A DNA stretch of 64,000 nt from contig NZ_JAASTT010000011.1 in NCBI RefSeq assembly GCF_014322795.1, forward strand, positions 1 to 64,000, given 5' to 3'. The stretch comes from Paenilisteria portnoyi (GTDB lineage Bacteria; Bacillota; Bacilli; Lactobacillales; Listeriaceae). Below the pieces are notes generated by a model. The model did no database searches, was not told the origin of the DNA, and was given only the letters and a program-made list of their open reading frames with translations. Position numbers and translations under genes: made by a program. The first letter of the stretch is position 1. Every line of letters begins with the position of its first letter. Positions 45,739-55,067 of this stretch are shown piece by piece.

Positions 45739-48700
45739 TTATTTTTTTAATCTTAACCATCCAGCTAATAAGAATGCGCCCATCATGACAAATATAATTG
45801 ACTCCGTATTATTATCGCCTGTCGCTGGTAGTTGCGTTACCTCTTTATCATTGATGCTTGAGACTGAAATTCTGTCTGCTGTTTCACCTGGGTTTATCTC
45901 TGGATTTTTATCTGGAACTGGCTCCACTGGTGGTAATTTTGTTGGTGTTTTCTGATTCTCAAACTGTAGTTGGACGGGTGCAGGTTTATCTTTTGCGTTC
46001 GCCTCAATTTGGAATGAAATCAGGGTTTCACTTTTTTCATAGCCAACTGGTGCCTTGGTTTCCACGAAATAGTAACTTCCAGGTGCCAACTTATCGACGC
46101 TTATTTCGCCGTTTTCGTCCGAGACCAGACTGTCCGCGATGACCTCATTTTTGTCATTCACTAGTTTGAACTCTGCTCCAGCCAATGGATTCATGCCGCT
46201 ATCTATTTTTGTTAACGTGACCTCGCCTTGATAGTTGACGAAATCTGCTAACTGAATCGCTTCTGGTTTTCCTAATAAATCAGCATGCACGGTGAAATTA
46301 ATCGGTGCAGTATTTAAAATGTAGTTTTGCGGCGCTTTTGTCTCGATAAGTCGGTAATCGCCTGGACGCAGGTCAGTCAATTTTATTTTCCCGTCTGCAT
46401 CAGTTACGATATCCGTCTGCAAAACTTCGCCTGTTTTCTGGTTTAACAAATTGAAATGTGCGTCTGCAAGGGCTTGATGCTCCTCGTTTGTCTTCGTTAG
46501 CTCCACTTCACCTTGATAATTCACGATTCGACCAACATCTATCAAATCGGGATTCCCTGGATATTTGTCCAAAATTGTGAAATAAGTTGGATTCGTGTTG
46601 ATAATATACCCATCTGGTGCTTTTGTCTCCACAATTTTGTAGTATCCTGGCGCTAAATCTCCGTACTCAATTCGGCCGTCAGATGCCGCAACTGGTTCGC
46701 CAACTACTTTTCCTTTGATATCGTAAATGGTGAAAACCGCTCCAGCCAATGCTTCTTCATTTGCGCCTTGTTTCACTAATGCCACTTTTCCTTTGAAGTT
46801 GGTGAATACGCCTAGATCTACAGAAATCGGCTCGCCCTCTGCTGTTTCAGGGATTTCTAGCTCGATTGGATAGCTATTCAAAATGTATCCCGCCGGTGCT
46901 TTTACCTCAACTAATGTGTATTTCCCTGGCGCAATACCCGATCCCGCCACGATTCCATTTTCAGTTGATGTTATCGTTTCAATAACGTTGTCGTCCGCGT
47001 CCCTTAGCTCAAAAACCGCTCCTTGTAAAGGTTCGTTGCTGCTATTTTCTTTTAATAATTCAAAACTACCTTGATAATCGGTAAATGTTGTTTGAATTTC
47101 TTGTGGTTTGCCGTCCGATGTATCCACAATCGTGAATTCCACTGGCGTCGTGTTTACCAAATAGCCTTGTGGTGCGGTAACTTCGATAAATTTATACGTG
47201 CCCGGCGCTAGGTCGGTTACGCTGATTCGCCCTTCCTCATTCGTCTCTAAGTTTTCACGAACAGTCGCGCCATCTTGATCGACAACTTTGAAAATAGCTC
47301 CTGCTAGTAAATCACCATTTTCGTCTTTTTTCACAAGCGAAGCGCTACCTTGATAGTTAATAATATTATCTAAAATCTGCGTTTTCGGTTTACCCTCACC
47401 TTGACCCGCAATTGTAAAATGAAGCGGATTCGTGTTGATAATATAACCATTTGGTGCCTTCGTTTCGACGATTGTGTACTCTCCTGGAGCAAGTCCATCC
47501 GCGTTTACGATGCCATCCGCGTTTGTCGCGAGTGTTCCAATCGTTTCCCCCGCCTCATTTTGCAATGCGAATTCAGCCCCAGCGAGCCCTTTACCACTCT
47601 CATCTTTTTTCATGAATTGAATACTACCTTGATAATTCACAAAAGTCGGCACAGTGACATCTGGAATTTGACCAGCGTCATTTTTCGTAACCGTGAACGG
47701 AATAGCTTCTGTGTTCATAATAAAGCCTTGCGGTGCCTGCGTTTCGATCAGTCGATAATTCGCTGGCAAAAGACCTTCAATCACTAAACTGCCGTCTGCA
47801 TCCGTTTGAAACGTTTCATCTGCGCGAATATCTAGCCAATCCTCACCTACCTGCCACTGCAATTTAAACACGGCTCCTGCCAACGCTTGGCCTTGCTCAT
47901 CGTGTTTGATAAGCGTTACTTTATTTTGGGCGTTTACGATTTTTTCGACGACGTTCGCTGTACTGCTCGACTTGGAAATCGTAATTGCCTTCCCATTTAG
48001 CAACTCATCGGAAATTGTGTACCCAGACGGTGCCTTCACTTCTTTCAAAATATACGTGCCATAAGGTAAATTTCCAAATGTGATTTTGCCGTCTTCGTTA
48101 ATTTTACCTTCACGCATAATCATCCGCTTGCTTTTATCCCAAAGCTGGAACTGAGCGTCGTGAAGAATGTCACCGCTTGGATTCACTTTTTGGAAGGAAA
48201 TACTGCCTTTCGTTCCAACGCCAGTTCCGCCGCCATCAGAAACGATAACGTCAATCGTACTGCTATCTCCGCCAGTCACTTCCTGATCGTGATTCCCCGT
48301 GATTTTAACATTATTTGAAACTTTATCCTCGGCGCCAGTCATAAGAACCATCGTGCGGTACTTAATCACATACGCTTCATTTATCTCCTTCACAAAACTA
48401 ACTTTCAGCTCTTGCTGGCCAGTCACGTTATCCGTCGTCAATTCAGCCGTATAATCTACGCCTTCAACAAGCCCCACACTCGTATTCGTCGTCAACGTCC
48501 CGTCCGCACTCACCGATGTTGAGTGAACGACTAGCGATTCCAAATCAATCGTCTGGTTCGTCGATGGGCGATCAGTCACAATAACATCACTCATTTGCGA
48601 AAGACTCGGGTTCACAGTAATCGACCAATTTACAAAACCATCATCATCTTGCATCCCCGATTTCATCGCTAACTTACCACCATATTTCACGGTCACGTCC

Positions 48701-51315
48701 GCGCTAAGCGTATGATCTGGATACGTGTCATTCGTGAAAACTGCATCGTTTTTATAATTTTCTGTAACAATTTGACCTTTCACACTCGTCTCGAATTCAA
48801 CGAGATACATCCCAACTTTTCCATCAGGGAAATCAACCGTCAACGTCTCGTTATTGCTTTCCGACGGTTCACTGATCGTAAATCCTGATTTATTAGTGAT
48901 TTCCTCGCCTTTTGCAACCGAGCCGTCCGGATTTACCGAGTATTTGTAGATTTTTACAGAGTCCTTCACAAACCGCTGATTTCCAAGAATCGGATCGACA
49001 ATTTTAGCATTACTCAAGTTCGTTCCTTCATAGTTAACGCCAATTGACCACGTAATCACTTTCGTTTTGGCGTTGTACGTCCCTTCTTTAAAACCATTAT
49101 ATTTCGAAGGCTTATTTGGATTGAAAATGACCTCATCACCGCTGCTATGCGAGTTATCATATTGATCTAACCACGTAGACTTGGCTGTATTTTTAAAATT
49201 CATATCCGGATTACTCGACCAAACTTGGCTCATATCAAACGCTGTATCATACGAAATTCGGAACTGATTCTCCGTTTCGGTTTTATACTTGCCTAAAAAT
49301 TCAATCGTGAATATATTCGTCCCCTCATCGTACACCAATTCATAATCCGTGCCTTCGACTAGATTACGTTTGCCGTCCACATCTCGTACTTTTAATGTCG
49401 CCACGTCAATCTTCAATCCTGGGCTCAGCGTATCCGTCAATTTCCAGTTTTTCATGATGTAATTGTTTTCATTCACATCGATTACCCAAGACGCAATTCC
49501 CGTTTCGTAATTCACAGCGCTAAGTTGCTTCTTCAAATTCTGCTGATACACCGTGCCTGATGAGCCGCTACTCTGCCCCGAATCGATATTTACACGATTA
49601 GAAATATCCAAGTTGCCATCGACAGTTCCCGTAACGCCAGTTTTGTATTGTATTTTCACAGCACTATCCACGTCATGCAGGAAATGAACCTCAAAGCCAG
49701 CCGCTGTTTTAACAAGCTCATAATCCACACCTTCTACCAACTGCGCGCCTTGAATTTCTGTCCCACTCGCATCAAAAGTCATCGCGTAAAGTTTGGCAGA
49801 ACCGTCCACAAGCACCATTCTGTCCGAGCCGAACGTATCTTTAATAACCGCATCCGCTTTATCAATATGTTTTGCGCCGTAATTATATTTGACCGTCCAT
49901 TCAAATGTTTGATTTTTTGGGTCATAATTCGTCGCATCCTTCGTAAGTATTTTGCCATACTCTGCGTCCACCGTCGCCGATGTCGATAAGCCCTCCGAAT
50001 TTTCATCACTCGTTAGCACGGCGTTATTCGTAAATTTAACCGCCCCGCCTTCAAATGGCTTTACATCATCGTTTATCGACGTTTGATACACCAAGCGATA
50101 CGCCCCATTAATTGGATTCGTAAACTGTACATTCCCAGCCTGATCCACCGTATATCCAGTCGTCACAAGCTTTTCGCTACCCGAAATCACTTTCCCGTGC
50201 AAATCAATCGCCACTTCATAAACCTGCACCGATTCATAGGTCAAACCAGCCGGCAAATTCTCCGTAACCTTCGCATTTTCAAGCCTATCGAGCCCTTTAT
50301 TGATCTCCACATTCCAAATCACATTATCCGGATTCTGCTTCTTATCAAAATGCCCATTCTTATCAATCATCGCGCCTTCCGTCGGCTTGATGTTCACTTC
50401 CGTACTTGGCAAATTCTCCTCATCCGGAACTTGAATAATCAAATTACCCGAACCATCAATTTGATTTTCGTTAAAACCAGCCGTAAAATGAAGCGTCCCA
50501 TGTACCTCCGAACTTCCCTTCACTTCATCGGTAAACACAATCTTCACCGTACCATCCTTGCCCACTATCGCCGACGCATATTCATCCAAAGGCAGTGTCA
50601 TATTTTTCTGTATTTTAATGTTATCAGGCAGTTTAAACGAATAATAATCCCCCGCATTCACCAAAGCTGAGACTTCATCAGGTAGTTTCCAATCAAACGC
50701 AAAATGAATCGTATCATTCACAGTTGGCTCCGTCATAACATTTCCGTTCTTATCCGTATACGTCACAACCATATCCGACAGAATCGACTGCTCTTTCGGT
50801 CCATAACCGAGCGAACTCAAAATGTCCTTCACATCTTTCGGTGCATCACTCTCTTTAATTGTATGCGCTCCGGGTTCTTCTCCCACCCTAGGAGAAATCA
50901 CTCGCTTCCCATCCGAAAAAGTCACAATACCATCTTGAGATTCCCCATTTACATGAAAATTAAAAACAGTATCCGTTTTAGCCGGAATTAAAAAATTAAT
51001 TGTATTATTTTTTACACTATAACTAGTCCATACCTCATGATTATCATCAAAAATAGAAGTATCATCTAGTGCTTTCAGTTGCATATCCCCAGAAACTGTA
51101 ATTGTCCCCGTCATCTCATTTTCTGTTTGATTCACCACACGGCCACTAAGCCCATAAACATCTACACCATCTGTTCCCTTTTTCGCACTCACGTCCAATA
51201 ATTGAACGACATCTTCCTCTTTTGTATCATCCGTTGTTTGTGCAGTAACCAATTGCGGTAAAATCATTTGTAGTACCAAAAGAAGAGCAGCGAAAAGGCT
51301 AAAAAACCTCTTCAT
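45739..51315 (-). CDS. giant Cna-type LPATG-anchored adhesin
   Basis: Cell-wall protein of 1858 residues. Signal peptide at 1-27 (ending VTAQT), an adhesive head, about five tandem collagen-binding-type domains, each opening with a W-x-hydrophobic pattern (NVIWNVEINK, QTFEWTVKYN, ASWVIDVNEN, VITWSIGVNY, VNWSITVNPS), then eight SpaA/Cna-B stalk repeats of 85-95 residues, each with the Lys near its start and the E-KAP-GY end that form isopeptide bonds. LPATG at 1829-1833, membrane helix and RLKK tail close it. AGGAGG supports the ATG at 51315 (TTG three bases up possible). Ligand unknown; it would use the housekeeping sortase A. Confidence 0.93.
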   Translation of the reverse strand: MKRFFSLFAALLLVLQMILPQLVTAQTTDDTKEEDVVQLLDVSAKKGTDGVDVYGLSGRVVNQTENEMTGTITVSGDMQLKALDDTSIFDDNHEVWTSYSVKNNTINFLIPAKTDTVFNFHVNGESQDGIVTFSDGKRVISPRVGEEPGAHTIKESDAPKDVKDILSSLGYGPKEQSILSDMVVTYTDKNGNVMTEPTVNDTIHFAFDWKLPDEVSALVNAGDYYSFKLPDNIKIQKNMTLPLDEYASAIVGKDGTVKIVFTDEVKGSSEVHGTLHFTAGFNENQIDGSGNLIIQVPDEENLPSTEVNIKPTEGAMIDKNGHFDKKQNPDNVIWNVEINKGLDRLENAKVTENLPAGLTYESVQVYEVAIDLHGKVISGSEKLVTTGYTVDQAGNVQFTNPINGAYRLVYQTSINDDVKPFEGGAVKFTNNAVLTSDENSEGLSTSATVDAEYGKILTKDATNYDPKNQTFEWTVKYNYGAKHIDKADAVIKDTFGSDRMVLVDGSAKLYAMTFDASGTEIQGAQLVEGVDYELVKTAAGFEVHFLHDVDSAVKIQYKTGVTGTVDGNLDISNRVNIDSGQSSGSSGTVYQQNLKKQLSAVNYETGIASWVIDVNENNYIMKNWKLTDTLSPGLKIDVATLKVRDVDGKRNLVEGTDYELVYDEGTNIFTIEFLGKYKTETENQFRISYDTAFDMSQVWSSNPDMNFKNTAKSTWLDQYDNSHSSGDEVIFNPNKPSKYNGFKEGTYNAKTKVITWSIGVNYEGTNLSNAKIVDPILGNQRFVKDSVKIYKYSVNPDGSVAKGEEITNKSGFTISEPSESNNETLTVDFPDGKVGMYLVEFETSVKGQIVTENYKNDAVFTNDTYPDHTLSADVTVKYGGKLAMKSGMQDDDGFVNWSITVNPSLSQMSDVIVTDRPSTNQTIDLESLVVHSTSVSADGTLTTNTSVGLVEGVDYTAELTTDNVTGQQELKVSFVKEINEAYVIKYRTMVLMTGAEDKVSNNVKITGNHDQEVTGGDSSTIDVIVSDGGGTGVGTKGSISFQKVNPSGDILHDAQFQLWDKSKRMIMREGKINEDGKITFGNLPYGTYILKEVKAPSGYTISDELLNGKAITISKSSSTANVVEKIVNAQNKVTLIKHDEQGQALAGAVFKLQWQVGEDWLDIRADETFQTDADGSLVIEGLLPANYRLIETQAPQGFIMNTEAIPFTVTKNDAGQIPDVTVPTFVNYQGSIQFMKKDESGKGLAGAEFALQNEAGETIGTLATNADGIVNADGLAPGEYTIVETKAPNGYIINTNPLHFTIAGQGEGKPKTQILDNIINYQGSASLVKKDENGDLLAGAIFKVVDQDGATVRENLETNEEGRISVTDLAPGTYKFIEVTAPQGYLVNTTPVEFTIVDTSDGKPQEIQTTFTDYQGSFELLKENSSNEPLQGAVFELRDADDNVIETITSTENGIVAGSGIAPGKYTLVEVKAPAGYILNSYPIELEIPETAEGEPISVDLGVFTNFKGKVALVKQGANEEALAGAVFTIYDIKGKVVGEPVAASDGRIEYGDLAPGYYKIVETKAPDGYIINTNPTYFTILDKYPGNPDLIDVGRIVNYQGEVELTKTNEEHQALADAHFNLLNQKTGEVLQTDIVTDADGKIKLTDLRPGDYRLIETKAPQNYILNTAPINFTVHADLLGKPEAIQLADFVNYQGEVTLTKIDSGMNPLAGAEFKLVNDKNEVIADSLVSDENGEISVDKLAPGSYYFVETKAPVGYEKSETLISFQIEANAKDKPAPVQLQFENQKTPTKLPPVEPVPDKNPEINPGETADRISVSSINDKEVTQLPATGDNNTESIIFVMMGAFLLAGWLRLKK

Positions 51316-51358
51316 CAATTATTCTCCTCCTACTCTCCAAAGTAACTCATCCTGAAAA

Positions 51359-51370
51359 TTGACATGTCAA
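51359..51370. promoter_or_regulatory. perfect 12-bp palindrome upstream of the adhesin
   Basis: TTGACATGTCAA, 44 bases before the adhesin start. It could be a regulator site, and each half contains TTGACA, but no -10 is correctly spaced. The rest of 51316-51673 is AT-rich with no gene seen. Confidence 0.3.
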
Positions 51371-51673
51371 ACCAATAACATGAACAAAAAGGAAATATTA
51401 CTTATTAACAATAGCCTCAGTCTACACGTAAACTTCTTTAAAAACTAGAGCTAAATCGAAAAATGATAGTATAGTAACATTAATTACACATAGATAACTA
51501 GATTTTATTTTTAGACACATTTTCGCCACATTAGACGCCTTTCTATGTCGAAAATATTTCAAAAGTATAATTTATTGCTATTGACGTTCTTGAAAAAGGG
51601 GTATTTAGACCCAGTTTAAAATACAACATCTTTTATTTAGAAATCATTTTTTCCGATTAATTTCGCGTCACAC

Positions 51674-51702
51674 TTAACAAATCCTCCTAATACATTTATA
51701 AT
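51674..51702 (+). promoter_or_regulatory. yebC promoter
   Basis: TTAACA (51674-51679), 17 bases, consensus TATAAT (51697-51702), 44 bases before the start. Confidence 0.7.
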
Positions 51703-51746
51703 GAAACAGAGTAAACGAAACTCCTAATCAGAAAGAGAGTGGTAAT

Positions 51747-52466
51747 ATGGGCCGTAAATGGGCAAATATTAAAGAAAAGAAAGCATCAAAAGACGCAAAT
51801 AATAGTCGTATCTACGCAAAATTCGGGGTTGAAATCTATGTAGCCGCAAAACAAGGCGATCCAGATCCCCATTCCAATCAAAAACTGCGCTTCGTTATTG
51901 AACGCGCCAAAACATACAACGTTCCTAAACACATCATCGACCGCGCCATCGAAAAAGCAAAAGGAACAGGCGATGAAAACTACTCCGAGCTACGTTACGA
52001 AGGCTTTGGTCCAAACGGTTCGATGGTCATTGTAGATGCCTTAACAAACAACGTAAACCGCACAGCATCTGATGTCCGTGCCGCTTACAGTAAAAATGGC
52101 GGAAACATGGGCGTGAGTGGTTCTGTTGCTTATATGTTTGATAATGCCGCGATTTTTGGAATTCCAGATAAAGACGCAGATGAATTATTGGAGTCATTGA
52201 TGGAAGCCGATATCGATGTCCGTGACGTGGTCGATGAAGACGGTCAAGCGATTGTTTACGCTGAACCCGAAGATTTCCATAGCGTGCAAGAAGCGCTGAA
52301 AGCCACTGGAATTGAAGAATTTACGGTTGCTGAAATCGAAATGATCGCGCAAAATGAAGTAACGCTCGAAGAAGAAGATTTGGTGAAATTCGAGAAGATG
52401 CTAGATGCGTTGGAAGATTTAGAAGACGTGCAGAAGGTATATCATAATGTGGATTTGGGAGAGTAA
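51747..52466 (+). CDS. yebC: YebC/PmpR-family protein
   Basis: Protein of 239 residues of the YebC/TACO1 family, historically called a transcriptional regulator; recent work links the YebC2 branch to translation of proline-rich stretches. Signature [27 protein letters not shown] at the N-terminus and the [28 protein letters not shown] middle domain with NGGNMG. Translation starts at ATG 51747 after AAAGAGAGTGG. Confidence 0.94.
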   Translation: MGRKWANIKEKKASKDANNSRIYAKFGVEIYVAAKQGDPDPHSNQKLRFVIERAKTYNVPKHIIDRAIEKAKGTGDENYSELRYEGFGPNGSMVIVDALTNNVNRTASDVRAAYSKNGGNMGVSGSVAYMFDNAAIFGIPDKDADELLESLMEADIDVRDVVDEDGQAIVYAEPEDFHSVQEALKATGIEEFTVAEIEMIAQNEVTLEEEDLVKFEKMLDALEDLEDVQKVYHNVDLGE

Positions 52467-52480
52467 TCTCTGAAATTGTA

Positions 52481-52518
52481 ATAAACGCTATGTCTCATAT
52501 CCGAGACATAGCGTTTAT
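52481..52518 (+). terminator. yebC hairpin
   Basis: Perfect 16-bp stem (52481-52496 with 52503-52518) 15 bases after the yebC stop. The tail lacks a T-run, so it may stabilise the transcript end or work with the next terminator. Confidence 0.6.
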
Positions 52519-52526
52519 CCTTCACA

Positions 52527-52552
52527 AAAACAACTCTTTTCGAGTTGTTTTT
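52527..52552 (+). terminator. second terminator after yebC
   Basis: AAAACAACTC (52527-52536) pairs with GAGTTGTTTT (52542-52551), followed by T: a standard Rho-independent terminator. A TATAAT follows at 52561-52566. Confidence 0.82.
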
Positions 52553-52686
52553 GCGTAGGATATAATGTAGAATAGAGTCTAACAAGTAAATGTTATGAGT
52601 AGTTGGCTAAATCCTAGTGCGATTGCGGGGTGATGCCTATGATTGTTTGTACCTTCATTCGATTCGAAATGAGTGGAGGTGATAAA

Positions 52687-52815
52687 GTGGACGTTGGTAC
52701 GGCAATAGAGTTGATGCTATTTTTTGTTGGGGCTGTTCGAATTGTAAATGAGTTACAGCTCCAATATAAGCGCGAACAAAGTGAGCTGTTAGTCCTTCGT
52801 GTACAGCCTTGTTAA
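52687..52815 (+). CDS. type I toxin-like short hydrophobic peptide
   Basis: A perfect ribosome site GGAGGTGAT stands before the GTG at 52687; the 42-residue product has a hydrophobic helix (TAIELMLFFVGAVRIV) followed by a charged, Gln-rich tail. The layout, with TATAAT at 52561, the GGAGGTGATAAA leader and a hairpin at 52841-52878, recalls the 'holin-like' type I toxins of Bacillus and Listeria controlled by antisense RNA. The helix is shorter and the tail longer than usual, so it may be degenerate. An ATG frame opening at 52630 covers the same codons but lacks a site. Confidence 0.5.
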   Translation: MDVGTAIELMLFFVGAVRIVNELQLQYKREQSELLVLRVQPC

Positions 52816-52840
52816 CCTACATGAAAAATGATCGAAAAAA

Positions 52841-52878
52841 ATGAACTACTCTTTAGCGTGAAAGGCTGAATAGTTCAT
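52841..52878. other. hairpin downstream of the toxin-like gene
   Basis: ATGAACTA (52841-52848) pairs with TAGTTCAT (52871-52878) around CTCTTTAGCG. Such a hairpin normally closes type I toxin mRNAs and lies in the overlap with the antisense RNA. Confidence 0.45.
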
Positions 52879-52921
52879 CAGTTTAAAAAATGGCCAATCA
52901 TTTCTAATATGACCTTGTTAG

Positions 52922-52952
52922 GGAGCTATGTTCGCACCATAGCTTTCTTTTC
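52922..52952 (+). terminator. terminator downstream of the toxin-like locus
   Basis: AGCTATG (52924-52930) pairs with CATAGCT (52938-52944), followed by TTCTTTT on the plus strand. Nothing else was found between 52953 and 53020. Confidence 0.65.
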
Positions 52953-53020
52953 AATTTCATTATACCAATTCACCATTCTTTTTGCAACACTAAAACATAT
53001 TCCATTCAAATTGAATCTCT

Positions 53021-53410
53021 CTATCCCTCCTGCAATTCCAGTCCCTTACGATCAATCTGAATCCAATACTCCACAATCTTTCTATTTTCTACTAAATAAA
53101 CCACGCTGGCAATCTCAATAATCTGCTTACCCTTCTGATTCTCTCCAATTTGCCGCCACCTCGCATACACCTTCGCCCCATCAGCCAGCAACTCTTGAAC
53201 CTCCAACGAAAAATCACCGTACTCATCCAACATTTCCTGCACATGATCCGAGTAATCTTGCGGTGAACGCGTTACACTATATTCCTTCTCAGCCTGAACT
53301 TGGTGTGCAATGACCGTCTCTGCCATAAACTCCGATGCACGCTCAATTTCTTTCCCAGACCGCACAATCTTGAAAAATTCGCTTACAATCTCTTTTTCAC
53401 TTTTTATCAT
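53021..53410 (-). CDS. SnoaL-like (NTF2-fold) protein
   Basis: Protein of 129 residues with the SnoaL/ester cyclase-like pattern: a long N-terminal helix (KEIVSEFFKIVRSGKEIERASEFM), AHQVQAEKEYSVTRSPQDYSDHVQEMLDEYGDFSLEVQEL and KVYARWRQIG, ending KIVEYWIQIDRKGLEL. The fold binds small molecules; the actual ligand or reaction is not known. GAGAGAGG precedes the ATG. Confidence 0.75.
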   Translation of the reverse strand: MIKSEKEIVSEFFKIVRSGKEIERASEFMAETVIAHQVQAEKEYSVTRSPQDYSDHVQEMLDEYGDFSLEVQELLADGAKVYARWRQIGENQKGKQIIEIASVVYLVENRKIVEYWIQIDRKGLELQEG

Positions 53411-53523
53411 GTCGAAATTCCTCTCTCAGATTGGATTTTGTATCGATTATAGCATATACTTTCGAATAGGCGTTTAGAATTTGGCTTGGGGGAAATAGAC
53501 TAATTAAACGAGGGGGTTCGAAA

Positions 53524-54936
53524 ATGGAGAAAACAGATAGACGAAAAACGTTGGCACTGGTTTCTATCATGCTGGGTGCTTTTATATCATTGCTCGATAC
53601 AACGATTGTCAATGTTGCGCTACCTGACATCACGACCGCGCTTCATGCAACGAGTGAATCGATTGAGTGGATTATTTCGGGATATGCATTGGCGTTTGGG
53701 GTCGTCCTTATTTTAGCTGGACGGCTAGGCGATCGCTTCGGTCGGAAAAATATTTATATCTTTGGGATTTTGCTATTTTTAATTATGAGTATCACGGCTG
53801 GGTTCGCGCAAACTGAAGAAAGCTTGATTATTTCCCGGGTAATACAGGGGCTTGCGGCGGGATTATTCTTTCCACAAATCAATGCCGTTATTATGGATAT
53901 GTATCACGGCAAACAACTCGGAAAAATCTTCGGGATACTTGGCTCGGTAATAGGTGTCGCAACGGCTATTGGGCCACTTGCAGGCGGATTGTTGATCGAG
54001 TTATTTGGCCCCGATAACGGTTGGCGCGCGGTGTTTTTCGTCAATGTACCGATTGTTTTGGTGACGCTGATTCTGGCGATGCTTTACTTGCCGAAACATC
54101 AAGCGCCGAAAGAGAAGGTGCGATTCGATATTCCTGGTGTGCTGGGATTGACGCTTGCTTTGATGTTACTGCTATATCCTGTTATTTCACGAGGTTCTAA
54201 TGGGTTCCGGGCGGTTGATTACATGTGGATGGCGTCCTCGATACCATTCTTCTTGTTATTATATTGGTGGAGTGTACGGCAGGCAAAACGCGGAAATCAG
54301 CCTTTAATTTCACCTAACTTGCTTAAAAATCAACCATTTGTATCAGGAATGTTGCTTTCGTTAGTTTATTTTGCGGCATTTACGAGTATTTTCTTCATTT
54401 TATCGGTTACATGGCAAACTGGTTTTGGTCAGTCGGCGATTTCGTCTGGGCTTGCTATTACGCCTTTCGCGATTGGGAGTGTGGTTGCAGCAGCGAACAG
54501 TAATCGGTTTATTATGAAGATTGGACGGAAGCTTCTGCATATTGGGGTTGCTTTGGTGATAATCGGATTATCTGCGGTTTCTGTGGTTTTTCAGATGCAT
54601 GATGGTGTTTTTTCGGCATGGTGGATTGCGTTGCCGTTGTTGATCGCAGGACTTGGCAGTGGTTTGATTATTGCGCCACTGAACAGTTTTACGCTTTCGA
54701 CGGTAGTTGGGCCTGAGCGCGGTGGTGCAAGCGGGATGTTTAATACGGCGCAACGTGTTGGTTCCTCTTTTGGGATTGCAGTTGTTGGTTCGGTATTTTT
54801 CAGAACGCTTGGAGACGCTACTGGGGTTTCACAAGCACAGGCATTTTCAGATGGGCTTCAGACGAGTATGTATGTGAATATCGCGCTGTTGCTGGTTTGT
54901 TTTGTGTTGGTGTTTAGATTGCCGAAGAAGATATGA
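53524..54936 (+). CDS. MFS multidrug exporter, DHA2 (14-TM) family
   Basis: Proton-driven exporter of 470 residues with 14 membrane helices. Motif D1 is LLDTTIVNVALPDI (about 20-33), motif A GRLGDRFGRKN (about 70-80), and motif C-like GSVIGVATAIGPLAGG. Closest in type to EmrB/QacA/LmrB. GAGGGGG precedes the ATG. No regulator gene is adjacent; divergent from the SnoaL-like gene by 113 bases. Substrate cannot be told. Confidence 0.9.
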   Translation: MEKTDRRKTLALVSIMLGAFISLLDTTIVNVALPDITTALHATSESIEWIISGYALAFGVVLILAGRLGDRFGRKNIYIFGILLFLIMSITAGFAQTEESLIISRVIQGLAAGLFFPQINAVIMDMYHGKQLGKIFGILGSVIGVATAIGPLAGGLLIELFGPDNGWRAVFFVNVPIVLVTLILAMLYLPKHQAPKEKVRFDIPGVLGLTLALMLLLYPVISRGSNGFRAVDYMWMASSIPFFLLLYWWSVRQAKRGNQPLISPNLLKNQPFVSGMLLSLVYFAAFTSIFFILSVTWQTGFGQSAISSGLAITPFAIGSVVAAANSNRFIMKIGRKLLHIGVALVIIGLSAVSVVFQMHDGVFSAWWIALPLLIAGLGSGLIIAPLNSFTLSTVVGPERGGASGMFNTAQRVGSSFGIAVVGSVFFRTLGDATGVSQAQAFSDGLQTSMYVNIALLLVCFVLVFRLPKKI

Positions 54937-54937
54937 A

Positions 54938-54981
54938 CAAAGTGCTGAGAACTCGGTTTTGAGGAGTTCTCAGCACTTTTT
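54938..54981. terminator. bidirectional terminator after the MFS gene
   Basis: AAAGTGCTGAGAACTC (54939-54954) pairs with GAGTTCTCAGCACTTT (54964-54979) in a perfect 16-bp stem with T on both sides. Confidence 0.9.
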
Positions 54982-55067
54982 ATTGTTTAAATTAATTTTA
55001 AAAAACTATCTAACTGCAATACATTTGACATAGTGCAAAAAACTCACTAGCCCTTTATGGTAGACAA

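Noticed and set aside
50083-50991. Long plus-strand frames opposite the adhesin
   Set aside because: Ile/Arg/His-rich shadow of the adhesin reading frame without ribosome sites.
51400-51420. PrfA-box-like TTAACA upstream of the adhesin
   Set aside because: The required TTAACA-NN-TGTTAA palindrome is not present; only one half matches.
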